This document shows, one piece after another, positions 19,870 to 30,646 of a stretch of 47,075 nt of DNA. The position numbers and the translations under genes are program-made. Positions within the stretch are counted from its first letter, which is position 1. Every line of letters starts with the position of its first letter. This stretch comes from Porphyra umbilicalis (Eukaryota; Rhodophyta; Bangiophyceae; Bangiales; Bangiaceae): assembly GCA_002049455.2 (NCBI GenBank), contig KV919214.1:1-47075 (forward strand), written 5' to 3'. A model generated the notes under the pieces. That model saw only the letters and a program-made list of their open reading frames with translations, ran no database searches and was not told where the DNA came from.

Positions 19870-20990
19870 GCCGCACACAGGCTCCACAATCGCCCCCGCA
19901 CCTGTACCCCGCTCAGTGCCCCCCGTCATGGTTCCGCAGTCCGCCCCCTTCCGACAGACCCGTTCATGCCCACCCGTCGCAGATGTCCACCTGTACTCAC
20001 ATCGGCTAACGTCGTGACCGGCGTCAAAGGACCCCGCTGCCCCCACCTACGCCGTGACAGCCGTCCAGCAGGCCTGTGCTCATCGCGCACTGGGGGAGGT
20101 GAGAGTCAGCCCCCCGTGGGTCAGTCGCCGGCGCATCGCCAACCGCCCGAAGCGGCACCTCTGCGCGTTGCCACGCGTCGCACCATGGCGCGTGGACGAG
20201 TCAGCGGACGCTGCGCGCACCGCGCGCCCTGCCACACGTGACGAACGCATGGGAGTGTCCCCATGCATGGGGTGATGGATCCCGCTGGTGCGGCAGAAGA
20301 AAGAATCCCGCCCTCGCTGGCCCCTGCTGCCTCTGGCGTCCGCTACCGACGCACCTGTTCCTTGCGCTCGCCCCGCACGCGCAGGCACCGGCCACGCACC
20401 GGCTCCACACTCGCCCCCGCACCTGTGCCCCTTTCAGCGCCCTCCGCACCAGGCTCCACAGCCGCTCCTCTTCCGAGAGTCCCGCCCATGCCCACACGTC
20501 GCAGACGTCCACCTGAACTCACCTCGGCTAACGTCGTGGCCGGAGTCAAAGAACCCCGCCGCCCCCGCCTACACCGTCACAACCGGCCAGCAGGCCTGTG
20601 CTCATCGCGCACTGGGGGAGGTGAGAGTCAGCCCCCCGTGTGTCAGTCGCCGGCGCATCGCCAACCGCCCGAAGCGGCGCCTCTGCGCGTTGCCACGCGT
20701 CGCACCAAGACTCGTGAAGAGTCAGCGGACGCGGCGCGCACCGCGCGCCCTGCCACACGTGACGAATGCCTGGGAGTGTCCCCATGCATGGGGTGACGGA
20801 GCCCGCTGGTGCGGCAGAAGAAAGAATCCCGCCCTCGCCGGCCCCTGCTGCCTCTGGAGTCCGCTCTCGACGCACCCGTCCTTTGCCCTCGCGCCGCACG
20901 AACCAGCACCCGCCGCGCACCGGTTCCACGCTCGCGCCCGCGCATGTGCTCCGCAACGCGCCCGTCGCGCAGGTTCCGCAGCCGCAGTCG
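19870..20990. repeat. 521-bp tandem repeat, about 2.2 copies
   Basis: Landmarks repeat at a constant 521-522 bp: GGCTCCAC at 19880, 20401 and a diverged copy near 20922; CATCGCGCACTGGGGGAGGT at 20081 and 20603; and the 14-bp palindrome CCCCATGCATGGGG near 20259 and 20781. The copies are moderately diverged. The array starts just upstream of the orphan minus-strand gene, so its promoter-distal region has been duplicated. Open frames inside differ between copies and do not look conserved. Confidence 0.85.
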
Positions 20991-21419
20991 ATATATTCAA
21001 CAATTGGGTGGACGATACTTCCGAGCTACTTGATGCACCCTCTCGAAAAGAGCATCAACAAGCTTCAGAAGCAAGAAACGGGCACGATGAGAAGTACCCG
21101 CTTTGATGATCTTCACACGTTTTCAACCCCTGCATCGAACACGTGTTGGACCCATGCGTACCGGCCACGTGCCCAGCCGCAACAAGCGGCCTTGAGAGTC
21201 AGCGCCGCCCCGTCGGAGTGCGTGCGGAGGGATAGGCACCGAAGAGAATCACACGCATCTCACTGTTGACATGGACACGCTACATGTGGTCCTTAGACTC
21301 CTCTACTTCCCTTCTTCCTTTCGCGCTTTCTGACACTCGGTCCTTGTGCCTCGTACTCGTGCCGCTGTCCTGGACTGCTTGGCTGTGCTCATCGTTCTGG
21401 TGTGGCGCGTCCCCGTCGA

Positions 21420-23900
21420 CGCCCCGTACCCCGAGCTAGATCCTACACGACAACGGCGAGACCCCTGCAGCCCTGCCGTGGTGTGACGAGTGCGGCACCC
21501 CCGCACCACTTGTATCCCGCGTTTCGCATCCACCTCCCCGATTGCCGCGACGCGCGCTGCCTCCCGCCGCCCTAGCCTGACCCACCCCACCGCCCCATTC
21601 CCCCGCCCCCCTCTGCCGGCGCCTAGGGTGGCGGCGGCGACGACGACCCGACCGGCCGCGGTATCGGCGGCGCGTACGCGATCGACACGCTCCTGTTGTC
21701 GCGGATCCGCTGCCTCTTCAGCGACGGGTGACTCGGGCGGGAGGCGGAGGGGGAGACCCTCGACGAGCCCCGCTGCCTCGCGCGCGTCTGCCAGCGGGTG
21801 GTGGCCGCATTGGCCGCAGACGCGGGGATTGACTTGACTATGTATTTTCATGACTGAGCCGGGCGGGTGGCCGTGCTGACGGTCTGTCACGCCCCCCCCC
21901 CCCCCTCCCCCACAATGGCCTCCCGCGCCCTTGTCGTCCCCATCGTGTCCGGCTTCACCGCAGCGACCTGCGGCACATTCCACATTCACTTCCGCACACT
22001 ACGACGGACCCTTGGTCTTCGGACGTTTTCTCCGTCGCTGGGACGGACTTGGGCGACCTTGACCGCGCCCCCCTCACGGCCGAAGATGTCCGCACGCTGC
22101 TCACGCTTATCGGAGACGCGACGACCATGTTCTGTGCCATACGCCAGTGCCGCGCGGGTGCCGTCAACCCTTACATCACCCGTCGGTGGACGCCCCCAGC
22201 GCCCGGGCTCCACCTTTACATAGCTGCTCTTGTGGTGCACGGGGAGGTGGAGGCGGGCCGAGTGCGGCGGGAAACAATGGGTGGCAGGAAGGCGGAGCTG
22301 GATGGCGGTGGGGATGCCAACCCCGACATTTTACACGTGTCGCACACGTACGTGCCGACCACGTGTCCAGCCGCACCGCGCGGCCTTGGAAGACAGGGCG
22401 GCCCCGTTGGGGTGCGCGCAGACGGATTGGCAACGAGTAGAACCAGACACTTGCAGATAAGGACACACTCCGACCTAGTCACCATCGGGCGCCCGTCATC
22501 GGGGTTCATCGCCCCATCGTGCACCCTCGGCGACGGCGCTCATCTGCTGAGCAGCCTTCTGAGCCCTCAGGTGAGACGGTATCCCCCTACGTACCAACGT
22601 CGTCACCCCCCCCCCCCCCCCCCACCACTCTCCCCTACGCTACTCCCCCCTCCGCCGTCACGCCTCACCCTCCCCGCCGACGTGCTGGCGGCCGTGACAG
22701 CGTCGCTCGCCCGCTGCGTCCACGGATACGGGGACCTTGTCTGCACGCTTCTGGACGAGTGAAATGACGCCGGCGAGGCGCTGAGGCTCGCCGCTGCCGC
22801 CGGCGCCGGCGCGCGGCGCGCCGACGTCATCGACCGCTTGGGGGTGTATGCACTGCTCGCCAACGTTGTGCGCGACTTGCGGTCCGCGCTGCTGGTGGCG
22901 GTCGTTGTGGTATTCATTTATTGGCGGTGCGGGGCAGTCGCGTCGGACCCCGCCTCCAGGGCCGCGTCAAGCCGCCGCCGCCTCCTGTCGTCGTCGTTGG
23001 TGGCCGCATACAAAGCGTGGATGGTGTTGCAGCTCGACCGGATCTGCCGCGTACACCCCTCCCCTGGGCGTGGTGTAGTTGTGGGGGGAGCAAGGGGTCA
23101 TGCCCCCCCGCGCGCGTGCCGTTGCTCCCTTGAGGCGTGCCTCTGGCTGTTGATTACGGCGCTGCAGTTGGTGGCGTTGAGCGGCTCCACTGTGTTCTCG
23201 ACCGGCCGCTGGCGGCCACAGTCGCCGTCGTCCCTCTTCTCCACTCGTTGCAGTTCCTTGACTGAAATTCCTGTCCGAGGGGTGCCGCCAAACAGTAGCC
23301 AGGTGCTCTCGGGCCCTCCACTCCTCGACCCCACCCCGCCTTCGACGCCTCAAGATTAACATGCACTCTGCCGACGTGGGCAGGCATTCCGCCCTGGGTG
23401 TGGGCCTGCCGGCGCTCTTACACGTTCTGGGCGCCAAAATGGTGGTGACGCTCGCGCCCGCGACGTCGTTTGTCGGCATGTGTGCCACGCTCGAGGCGAT
23501 GGACCGCGAAGCGGGCTTCGAGAGCCAACGGCGGACTGCACCGTCCCGTCGAGGATGTTGCAAAATGCGGTGCTGGCGGCGCTAGCCGCCGCCCGGCGGA
23601 TGTCGTGCACCGCACTCGGCCACGATACTGTCTGCACGGGAGCGGGGCTGTTGGTGCTGCTATCGGGCTGGCGCTCCCCGCTTCAGCTTTCATGTTTTTT
23701 CATCCCAACGTCACACGCGCGCGACAGTGTGAGCGACAAAGGCTACAGAGGCGATGGCGACTGCGATTGCAACTTCGGGCATGAGTTGCGCGTGCCTCGC
23801 CCTGCCGTGGCGGTGGCGGTGCACGAAGGTACGGCGTTGCTCGGTGCTCCTCCGCACATGCCGATATGAGTTGTGCTACCGGCAGCGTCGCTCGCTGCCT
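21420..23900 (+). pseudogene. Decayed plus-strand coding region, family unknown
   Basis: Successive plus-strand pieces look like protein but lie in different frames or are cut by stops: WCDECGTPAP and LYPAFRIHLPDCRDARCLPP (about 21470-21570), GIGGAYAIDTLLLSRIRCLF (about 21660), DEPRCLARVCQRVVAALAAD (about 21755), DRAPLTAEDVRTLLTLIGDA (about 22055), LPADVLAAVTASLARCVHGY then a stop and RADVIDRLGVYALLANVVRD (about 22670-22880), LPALLHVLGAKMVVTLAPAT (about 23410) and MLQNAVLAALAAARRMSCTA (about 23554). Codon-like GC-rich third positions persist across the breaks. This fits one or more pseudogenes, or a multi-exon gene I cannot parse. A Cys-x2-Cys start is suggestive of a zinc site only. Confidence 0.35.
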
Positions 23901-24407
23901 TCCACGCGGACCGCCACGCCGCCGACAATTAGACCATCACCCTCGAGTATCAGTACGCCGGGGGTGGCCGACCAGGAGGCTGACCGCACAGACCGCACGC
24001 AACCGCGGCGGACGCTGCGTAATGTGGTTTTAAGAGGCGTGACGGCTGCGACTAAGTGCTCGGCCGTTCGACAGTGGCAGAGTTCGTGGTAATAAAAGCG
24101 TCAGCGTGTCAATGGGGTCATCGGAGTACAGGCGGGTAGGCGAGTGCGTCCTCTCGTTGGGAGCCTGGGAGTGCGGGCGGTGTTGGAGTTCCGCGAATAG
24201 CCCTTTTACTTCACCTGCTGCGGTGCCGTCACCACAGCCCCTTGACCCAGAATGCGTCAGCGCTTGTTGCCGCCGCGGGTTTCTGACGCTTTCCATGGTT
24301 GTTGGGGCGGATGAGCGCTGCGACCGGCCGGGGTATTATTGCGCGGCCTGTCGGTCGTGGCCAAAATTCAATCGCAGCAGCTACGTAGTCAACCGACGTA
24401 TCAGGCG
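23901..24407. other. Spacer before the oxygenase gene
   Basis: No gene recognised on either strand. It should contain the 3' end of the minus-strand oxygenase gene. Confidence 0.35.
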
Positions 24408-25778
24408 TTATTCAAGACGGGTCTGATGGGGAGGAATGCTCTCGGCTGCTAATAAAGCACCGCACCGCGTCCTTTGCTTGTGGGACGAGCGCCGCAGTGG
24501 GGAAACCATACCCACGGCGGTCTTATGACCGAATGGCAACACATAAAACGTGAGCTTCTTCGACACCTCGCGTCCGATGTCAGCGTACCAGTGCCAGCGG
24601 TGGCACAGACAACTGGATGCCGCCCCGCGATGCACTACGTCTTGGTGAAAAATGAGGATGTCACCAGCGTTGAGTACAACGGTGCGGCATTCGATGGGCT
24701 GCGTCAGACAACCGCCAGACGCGTCTGGAAGGTACCGGTCGGAGCCGGGGAACATGTCAACCTTGGTCCCATCCTCCACCCCCATCAGCATCGACAGCTT
24801 CGGCACGTCAGTCCCATGCATCTCTTTTTGGCGCGCATTGTCGACATGCATCAACTGCGCCTTGCACTCGGCCTTGCTGCGCAAAACGGTCGGGCCAATC
24901 ATGTAAAACGACTGCCCCTTGATGACGTCGGCATCCACCGCGCCCGGCTTGCCCCTCCCCAACAGAGCGCTCCCCCGCACAGCCCCTCCCTCACGAGCAG
25001 CCCGCCGTCGACCGAAAGCGCCAGCGTCGCCGTCCTCCTTCACAGCAACCCCTCCGCCGCTCGTCCAAACACTGCCGTCGAGGAGTCCACCGCGCGCAGA
25101 CACACCAGCGGGATCAAACCCCATCTCATCCACCTTCTCCCGTCCCGCACGAGCGGCATCCCGGACAGGCCCATCACCCGGCCACGCTCCTCGTGTGTTG
25201 ACAGACCCGCCCCCGATGGTGTGCTTCTCCGTCTTATGGCCGCTCCCAAACCCCAAGTTGATGACGTAAAGCATGTCGTCAGCAACTTTGTGCATCGATA
25301 TCCAGTCTTCAAAGTCACCAGCAGGGAGGTTGGCCAGAGGTGCTGGTGCCCTACCGCCAAACTTGCGCATGAAGCGCCCACCTTCGGGCAAGTCGGTCGG
25401 GCGTTGTTTTCCGTCCTCCAAAAGCGCCTCCAAAGTGACGTCGTTGAAAATAACCTCAAACGAGGCGTCGCTCATAGCCGAGCAAATGCGGGCGACGCTG
25501 CGGGTCACGACCTTGTCCCGTACGCCACGGATGACCATAAACCCGTCCGATAGCCATCCTAGCTTGGAAGGCACCTTGACAATTTCCGCCGACAAGAAGA
25601 AGCCCGGTGTTCCTCGGCGGTCCGAGGCACCGTTCTCGATGCTGCCTCCGGCCGCAGTCCCCATGGAAGCGCCGCCTCCCGCCGGACGGCCGGCCCAACG
25701 ACGGTGCTTCTTGCCCCCGTTCCGACGGGGCCGCTCCGACCGCTTGCGCGGCGCGCGCTCTGGCTGCTTGTCGCCCAT
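24408..25778 (-). CDS. Putative 2-oxoglutarate/Fe(II)-type oxygenase
   Basis: A 456-residue protein with a good ATG (CCATGG) at 25778. The C-terminal half shows the double-stranded beta-helix signature of Fe(II)-dependent oxygenases: H-x-D in QLMHVDNARQKE (His311, Asp313), a Gly-Asp turn (AGDILIFH, 371-378) and a distal His in DVVHRGA (His383; His378 is the alternative). The N-terminus (1-55) is basic and probably disordered. Residues about 60-190 contain structured segments (IVKVPSKLGWLSDGFMVIRG, ADDMLYVINLGFGSGHKTEK). Residues about 190-285 are a Gly/Ala/Arg-rich insert. The substrate cannot be inferred; phytanoyl-CoA-like or prolyl-hydroxylase-like members share the motif. It lies inside the segment bounded by the two inverted 706-bp elements. 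Confidence 0.55.
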   Translation of the reverse strand: MGDKQPERAPRKRSERPRRNGGKKHRRWAGRPAGGGASMGTAAGGSIENGASDRRGTPGFFLSAEIVKVPSKLGWLSDGFMVIRGVRDKVVTRSVARICSAMSDASFEVIFNDVTLEALLEDGKQRPTDLPEGGRFMRKFGGRAPAPLANLPAGDFEDWISMHKVADDMLYVINLGFGSGHKTEKHTIGGGSVNTRGAWPGDGPVRDAARAGREKVDEMGFDPAGVSARGGLLDGSVWTSGGGVAVKEDGDAGAFGRRRAAREGGAVRGSALLGRGKPGAVDADVIKGQSFYMIGPTVLRSKAECKAQLMHVDNARQKEMHGTDVPKLSMLMGVEDGTKVDMFPGSDRYLPDASGGCLTQPIECRTVVLNAGDILIFHQDVVHRGAASSCLCHRWHWYADIGREVSKKLTFYVLPFGHKTAVGMVSPLRRSSHKQRTRCGALLAAESIPPHQTRLE

Positions 25779-26533
25779 GGTTGCTGTCTAGGAGACGGGG
25801 AAAGAGGAAGATAGGACGAAGTTGGTTAGGAGTAGAGGTGGAGGTGCGCTCCAAGCGTCGTGGTGTGCGAACGGTTGGATGGAGGAGCGGGGGGGGGGAG
25901 GGGCGGTGTTGAGAGCAGGGCCTGAGGTGAATAAAGTAGAGCCAGACATATCCGCGCATTATACTCGTAATAATCCACAATCCATGCCGCAGCCGCGTAT
26001 CCATTTCGTACTCTGTTCATTTACCGCCGGATATACTGAACCTGAATGACTCTCAAGTGGCCGGATATAATATAATCTGAATCGAATTTCAACCTTGCCT
26101 GATCCGGCTCACATATTCTGCGCCGCAGTGCTGGCGCGTGGGGATGCCTCCCCACCCTGTTCAACCGCCATCATCTGGCAGTGCCAAGCGGCGATCTTGC
26201 CGGAAAATTCCCGAACGGTTCTGTCCCGTGTCTGAAACCGCTTGCCTTGTTGTGAACGGCCCGCGCGAGATTCCGAACGGGCACCCCCGGGTGAGCACAC
26301 GAGAGTTCCAACGATCACTACTGACGAGGACCGCTGCACCATCGAAATCAATTCCAACAACCAAATGGAACTTGACGGCGGTTCATCGCGACAAAGGCTT
26401 GTGAAGAGACACGCGTATTTAAATCACATGTAAGACTGTACCTGGAGAGATGTCTCCTTTCATTTCATTTCGTTTCAATTTTAGTCTTCTTCCAGATCCA
26501 TGATCCAGGAGAATATATTCAATCTGTCTGTCC
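25779..26533. other. Upstream region of the oxygenase gene
   Basis: Probable promoter of the minus-strand oxygenase gene. Turns AT-rich beyond 25930. GCCGGATATA occurs twice (about 26028 and 26062). No gene recognised before the second 706-bp element. Confidence 0.45.
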
Positions 26534-27239
26534 TAATTCCAGGCACGTACGTGCAATACCCTGGCCTTCAGGGCGGTGGCGCGCTCGGAGACGCAGAGAT
26601 ACCGGGAAAGCCGGCCGGCTCCATGGCGGCGAGCACGCACGGGGGCACGTGCAGCCACGTTGCCGTGGCGGGGGGGGCGTGGGGCGGGGAAAGGGGTGCC
26701 GCCGCCGCCGCCGCGGCGGCGGCGGCCCGCCGGCGTCGTGCAACGCCTACGGGCGGGGCCGTCACCCCGCCGCGCAGCGCACCTGCGCGCGGCCGACAAG
26801 GCGCACGGGCGGGCGGATGGGATCGATCTCCGCGCCACGTGGCGCCTCTAACCGTGCCGTGAGATGGCGTTTGAAACCGCCGACGTGCCGCCGCAACGGA
26901 AGCCGGCGCGTAGGCATGATCACCCGCGGGTCATCGCGGACGCGTCGAACCCCGGAAGTCGCTGCACGCGGTCGCCGCGCGCAACTCGGGGCGGTGGGGG
27001 GGGGCAGGCGGGCAGGCGCCGTCTGGGCCCTGTGACCCTTGTGGCAGGACAGTCCTTCTCAGCCGCGTAACTCTATTCGCTTTTAGCGTCATCGCGACCC
27101 TTCCAATGCTGACACGCCCTCAGATCCCTGAGGACACGAATGCAGACTGCCGCCTCTGAAACGGAGATCAAGTCCCGTTATCTAAGTATATGTGTGCATC
27201 ACTACACTTTGAGAGCACCCTGTCCTAAATGCCAGGGAA
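26534..27239 (-). mobile_element. 706-bp non-autonomous element, copy 2 (inverted)
   Basis: Reverse-complement partner of 16105-16810, with the same length and end points (TAATTCCAGGCACGTACG to GGCATTTAGG complement, ending GCCAGGGAA). Point differences seen include C/A in the terminal GGCCTTTAGG, T/C in GCTTCTGTTGCGG and G/A in GGTGATCGTGCC. Flanking bases differ from those of copy 1, which supports independent insertion rather than one large inverted duplication. Confidence 0.8.
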
Positions 27240-27240
27240 C

Positions 27241-27326
27241 TATATCCAAAATCGTACTAATCGAATATCCGACTATAATATTGATCCTGACTCTGTCCGT
27301 CCCAGCAAGATCTGATTTTGGATATA
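27241..27326. repeat. Short foldback adjoining copy 2
   Basis: Arms TATATCCAAAATC (27241-27253) and GATTTTGGATATA (27314-27326) are perfect reverse complements around an AT-rich 60-bp centre. It begins two bases after the end of the 706-bp element. It may be a separate small MITE or a target hairpin. Confidence 0.5.
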
Positions 27327-28054
27327 TGACCTCGTCAAATACTCAATCCAGAGTGCATGTGAGGGGATGTGGATTATATCCCAATGCAACCTAAAGTGCC
27401 TGATTCTAAAGCCCCTGGTTGAGAGGAGACGAGAGCAGCAAACAGACGACTAATCGCCGCGACCTGTTGTCCTGGAGCAGGCAGTACTTGTGGCATGAGG
27501 TACATAGAATAAAATGCGGCAATACGTCTGAGAAGCTACGCGGGGAGGAGTTGTCGTCAGTTACACGCAGAGTACCCATCCCAGCCCTCGTGGTAAAATA
27601 TTTCACCGCATCACGTCCCCACCCCACCCGTGCCGAAAAGAGCCTCCACCTCCTCTCCCACGCCCTCTACCCGCCGATCACAGGCGCTCTGGCCGTTCAA
27701 GCCCTTGTTTCGCATTGTCGCCCCAACTCACACCCTTTGGACTCCAACAGCCACTCCCCCGCGCAGCACCAGCCCCCTCTCTCGTGCGCCTCTCGACGAG
27801 CACTGCCAGAGCATCGAACACGGCACAACAAATCATGCACCTCTCGCACGGCGGCCTCTTCGCACTCCGAAACGCAAACACCCTTGCCAGCGCCAACGGA
27901 CCCGTATGGACACGCATTCTAGTGGGGAGAGAATGCCCGTTGACATCGCCCCACGAGCGTCGTTGACCAGGTCTTGGAAACACGCCCATCCAAGCATCCC
28001 GCAGCTGTGCATGCCGGCTGTAGTGACGAGGGCGACTGCCCTCTCAGTCGGGCC
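27327..28054. other. Spacer before the satellite
   Basis: No gene recognised. The open frames are short and lack conserved features. Confidence 0.4.
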
Positions 28055-29745
28055 CCTTCCTACTCGACGGGAACCTGAAGACAAGGTCGATGGTCGCCCG
28101 CACCGTGGGGCCCGAGGCGGCTCAACGAGCGCGCCTATGAAGATGGTGTCGCCGGCGTGTTCCGTCGGGCCGCTTGCGGCTCGACGGGGGCGCACGTGAT
28201 GACGACGTCCACTACCCGCACCGTCGGGCCCCATGCGGCTCGACGGGCGAGTTGGCGACGCCGTCGACGGTTGTTCGCGCCGTCGGACCCCGCCCCGGTG
28301 TACGGGCACACCCGTGCAATGGGTGTTAGTGGCGCGCGCCGTCGGGCCGATTGCGGCTCGACGGGCGCGCCCGTGATGACCGCGTCGGCAGCGCGCACCG
28401 TCGGGCACCTGGTGGCTCGACGGGCACACTGATGACGAATATGGTCGTCCGCAGCATTGGGCCCCCTGACAGTCGGCGGGCTTGCCCGTGCGATTGGTGT
28501 CGGCGGCCCGCGCCGTCGGGTCGCTCGCGGCTCGACGGGCGCGCCCGTGATGACCGCGTCGGCAGCGCGCACCGTCGGGCATCTGGTGGCTCGACGGGCG
28601 CACTGATGACGTACATGGACGTCCGCACCATTGGGCCCCCCGACAGTCGACGGGCGTGACCGTGCGGTTGGTGTCGGCGGCGCGCGCCGTCGGGCCGCTC
28701 GCGGCTCGACAGGCGCGCTCGTGATGACCGCGTCGGCAGCGCGCACCGTCGGGCCCCCGGCGGCTCGACGGGCACGCTCATGACGGCGATGGTCGTCCGC
28801 ACAATTGGGCCCCCCGACAGTCGAAGGGCTCGCCCGTGCAATTCGTGTCGGCGGCGCGCGCCGTCGGGCTGCTTGCGGCTCGACGGGGGCGCACGTGATG
28901 ATGACGCTCTCTGCCCGCACCGTCGGGCCCCATACGGCTCGACGGGCGAGTTGGCGACGCCGTCGACGGTTGTTCGCGCCGTCGGACCCCGCCCCGGTGT
29001 ACGGGCACACCCGTGCAATGGGTGTTGGTGGCGCGCGCCGTCGGGCCGATTGCGGCTCGACGGGTGCGCTCGTGATGACCACGCCGACAGCGCGCACCGT
29101 CGAGCACCTGGTGGCTCGACGGGCACACTGATGACGAATATGGTCGTCCGCACCAATGGGCCCCGCGACAGTCGACTGGCTCGCCCGAGTACTCTGTGTC
29201 GGCCGCGCGCGCCGTCGAGCCGCTTGCGGCACGACGTGCGCGTCCGTGATGACCGCGTCGGCAGCGCGCACCTGGCGGCTCGACGGGCGCGCTGACGACG
29301 TCGATGGTCACCCGCAACATTGGGCCCAACCCGGGTCGACGGACGTGCTCGTGCAATTTGTGTCGGCGGCGCGCGCCGTCGAGCATCTTCGGCTCGAGAG
29401 GCGTGCCCGTGGTGACCGTGTCGGCAGCGCGCTCCGTCGGGCCCCTGGCGGCTCGACGGGCGACCTAACGACATCGTCGATCGCCCGCAGCATCGGACCC
29501 CACGCAGGTCGACGGGCTTGCTCGTGCAATTGGTGTTGGCGGCGCGCCCCGTCGGGTCGCTTGCGGCTCGACGGGCGCGCCCGTGATGACCGAGTCGGCA
29601 GCGCGCACCACCGGTCCCCTGACGACTGGACGGGTAGGCTGACAGCGAGCGTGAAGGTCGCCCGGACAGTCGATCGCCAAAGCGCTCGACGGACGAGTTC
29701 GTGTTGATGGTGTTGGCAGCGGGCACCTTGAGATCCTTGGTGCTT
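28055..29745. repeat. Nested satellite: about 58-bp subunits, 174-bp repeat, 699-bp higher-order unit
   Basis: The anchor GATGAC before (G)TCGGCAGCGCGC or its variant recurs at 28198, 28375, 28549, 28723, 28897, 29074, 29248, 29411 (GGTGAC) and 29585; spacings are 177, 174, 174, 174, 177, 174, 163 and 174. Each unit splits into three related pieces of 56-60 bp that share a core like CGTCGGGCC..GCGGCTCGACGGGC. A distinctive variant (CGTCGACGGTTGTTCGCGCC, then CCGGTGTACGGGCACACCC) occurs in the units at 28198 and 28897, and the next units also share private bases. That defines a four-unit higher-order repeat of 699 bp. Since 174 is a multiple of three, long open frames appear on both strands; I see no firm sign of translation. 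Confidence 0.9.
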
Positions 29746-30023
29746 GCCGGAGGCCCTGGCAAGGACCACTTCCACCGGGAGCCTTGTGAGGTACCAAAAA
29801 ACCCAAGGATCACCATGCCCGGCGAGGGTGGTGCCGCCGCTTGTCGCCGCTAAAAAGGGGCGACTGAACAGACCACAACGAGGCCATGACGCATGTCACA
29901 CCGGCGGCGGTGATGACAAAGGCGGCGTCCGGGGGGCAGTCGGCTGCCCACGACAAAGTCATCAATGCCGCCGCCGTCGATGCCGACGATGCCGACGCCC
30001 GCACCAACGTCGACTCCGCGTGC
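29746..30023. other. Spacer after the satellite
   Basis: Transition from satellite to unique sequence; no gene recognised. Confidence 0.35.
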
Positions 30024-30333
30024 TCAAGTGGTCAGAGGGGTCAAAGTCGAGCTGCTCATACTGGAAGCGGGCTTGCTGCCGTCGTTGACGGCTTGGACGA
30101 CGCGAGGCACAGCCCAGAAATGGTAGCGGCCGAGCTTGAAGAGTGCGTCGTCGAGGCCGCCAACGTGAAAGGACGTCGGTGCGACGCAATGGATGCACAC
30201 TGTCAGCGTTGTATACTCCCACTTGCTTTCGCCGCGATAGGCGCCGGACTTGACTGAAACTGAGCTGCCGATCGTTCAGAGTTTTGAATATTGCTGTTTT
30301 CAGGAGTGTTCGGGCCTGTGCCGGAGTTCTCAC
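30024..30333 (-). pseudogene. Short minus-strand coding relic
   Basis: A minus frame ending with TGA at 30024-30026 encodes TVCIHCVAPTSFHVGGLDDA and LFKLGRYHFWAVPRVVQAVN, which looks like folded protein. Just upstream, another frame encodes TAIFKTLNDRQLSFSQVRRL. One frame change near 30240 would join them. No start or family is recognisable; probably a gene or transposon fragment. Confidence 0.25.
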
Positions 30334-30646
30334 CCAATGTAGGTCCTATCCTCGGTGAAGGCTTACTGGATTAACATCCAGACTCACTATTGAGACGCCC
30401 GCTCGAGTAGCTCTGAAGAGCATCATCAATTCTCAACGGATGCTCGGCTTGGACGATGGTACTCACCGATGTGATGGTATCCAAGCAGGATCATTTCTTG
30501 TGCACAAACACGACAGACACATGCGTCGCTGTCGCGAAAAAGCAGTAAACAGAGCAATGATACACCTCTAGCACAACCCGGTAGACCAAATAAGACCTCT
30601 CGGCTGGTCGCATGAACAAGACAAGCTCGCTATATCATGCGACACC
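30334..30646. other. Spacer, AT-balanced
   Basis: No gene recognised; many stop codons in all frames. Confidence 0.4.

Noticed and set aside
28055..29745. A CRISPR-like array
   Set aside because: Units are contiguous and diverged, with no constant repeat alternating with unique spacers, and the genome is eukaryotic.
28326..29816. A 496-codon minus-strand frame across the satellite
   Set aside because: The 174-bp period is a multiple of three, so open frames are automatic and occur on both strands.
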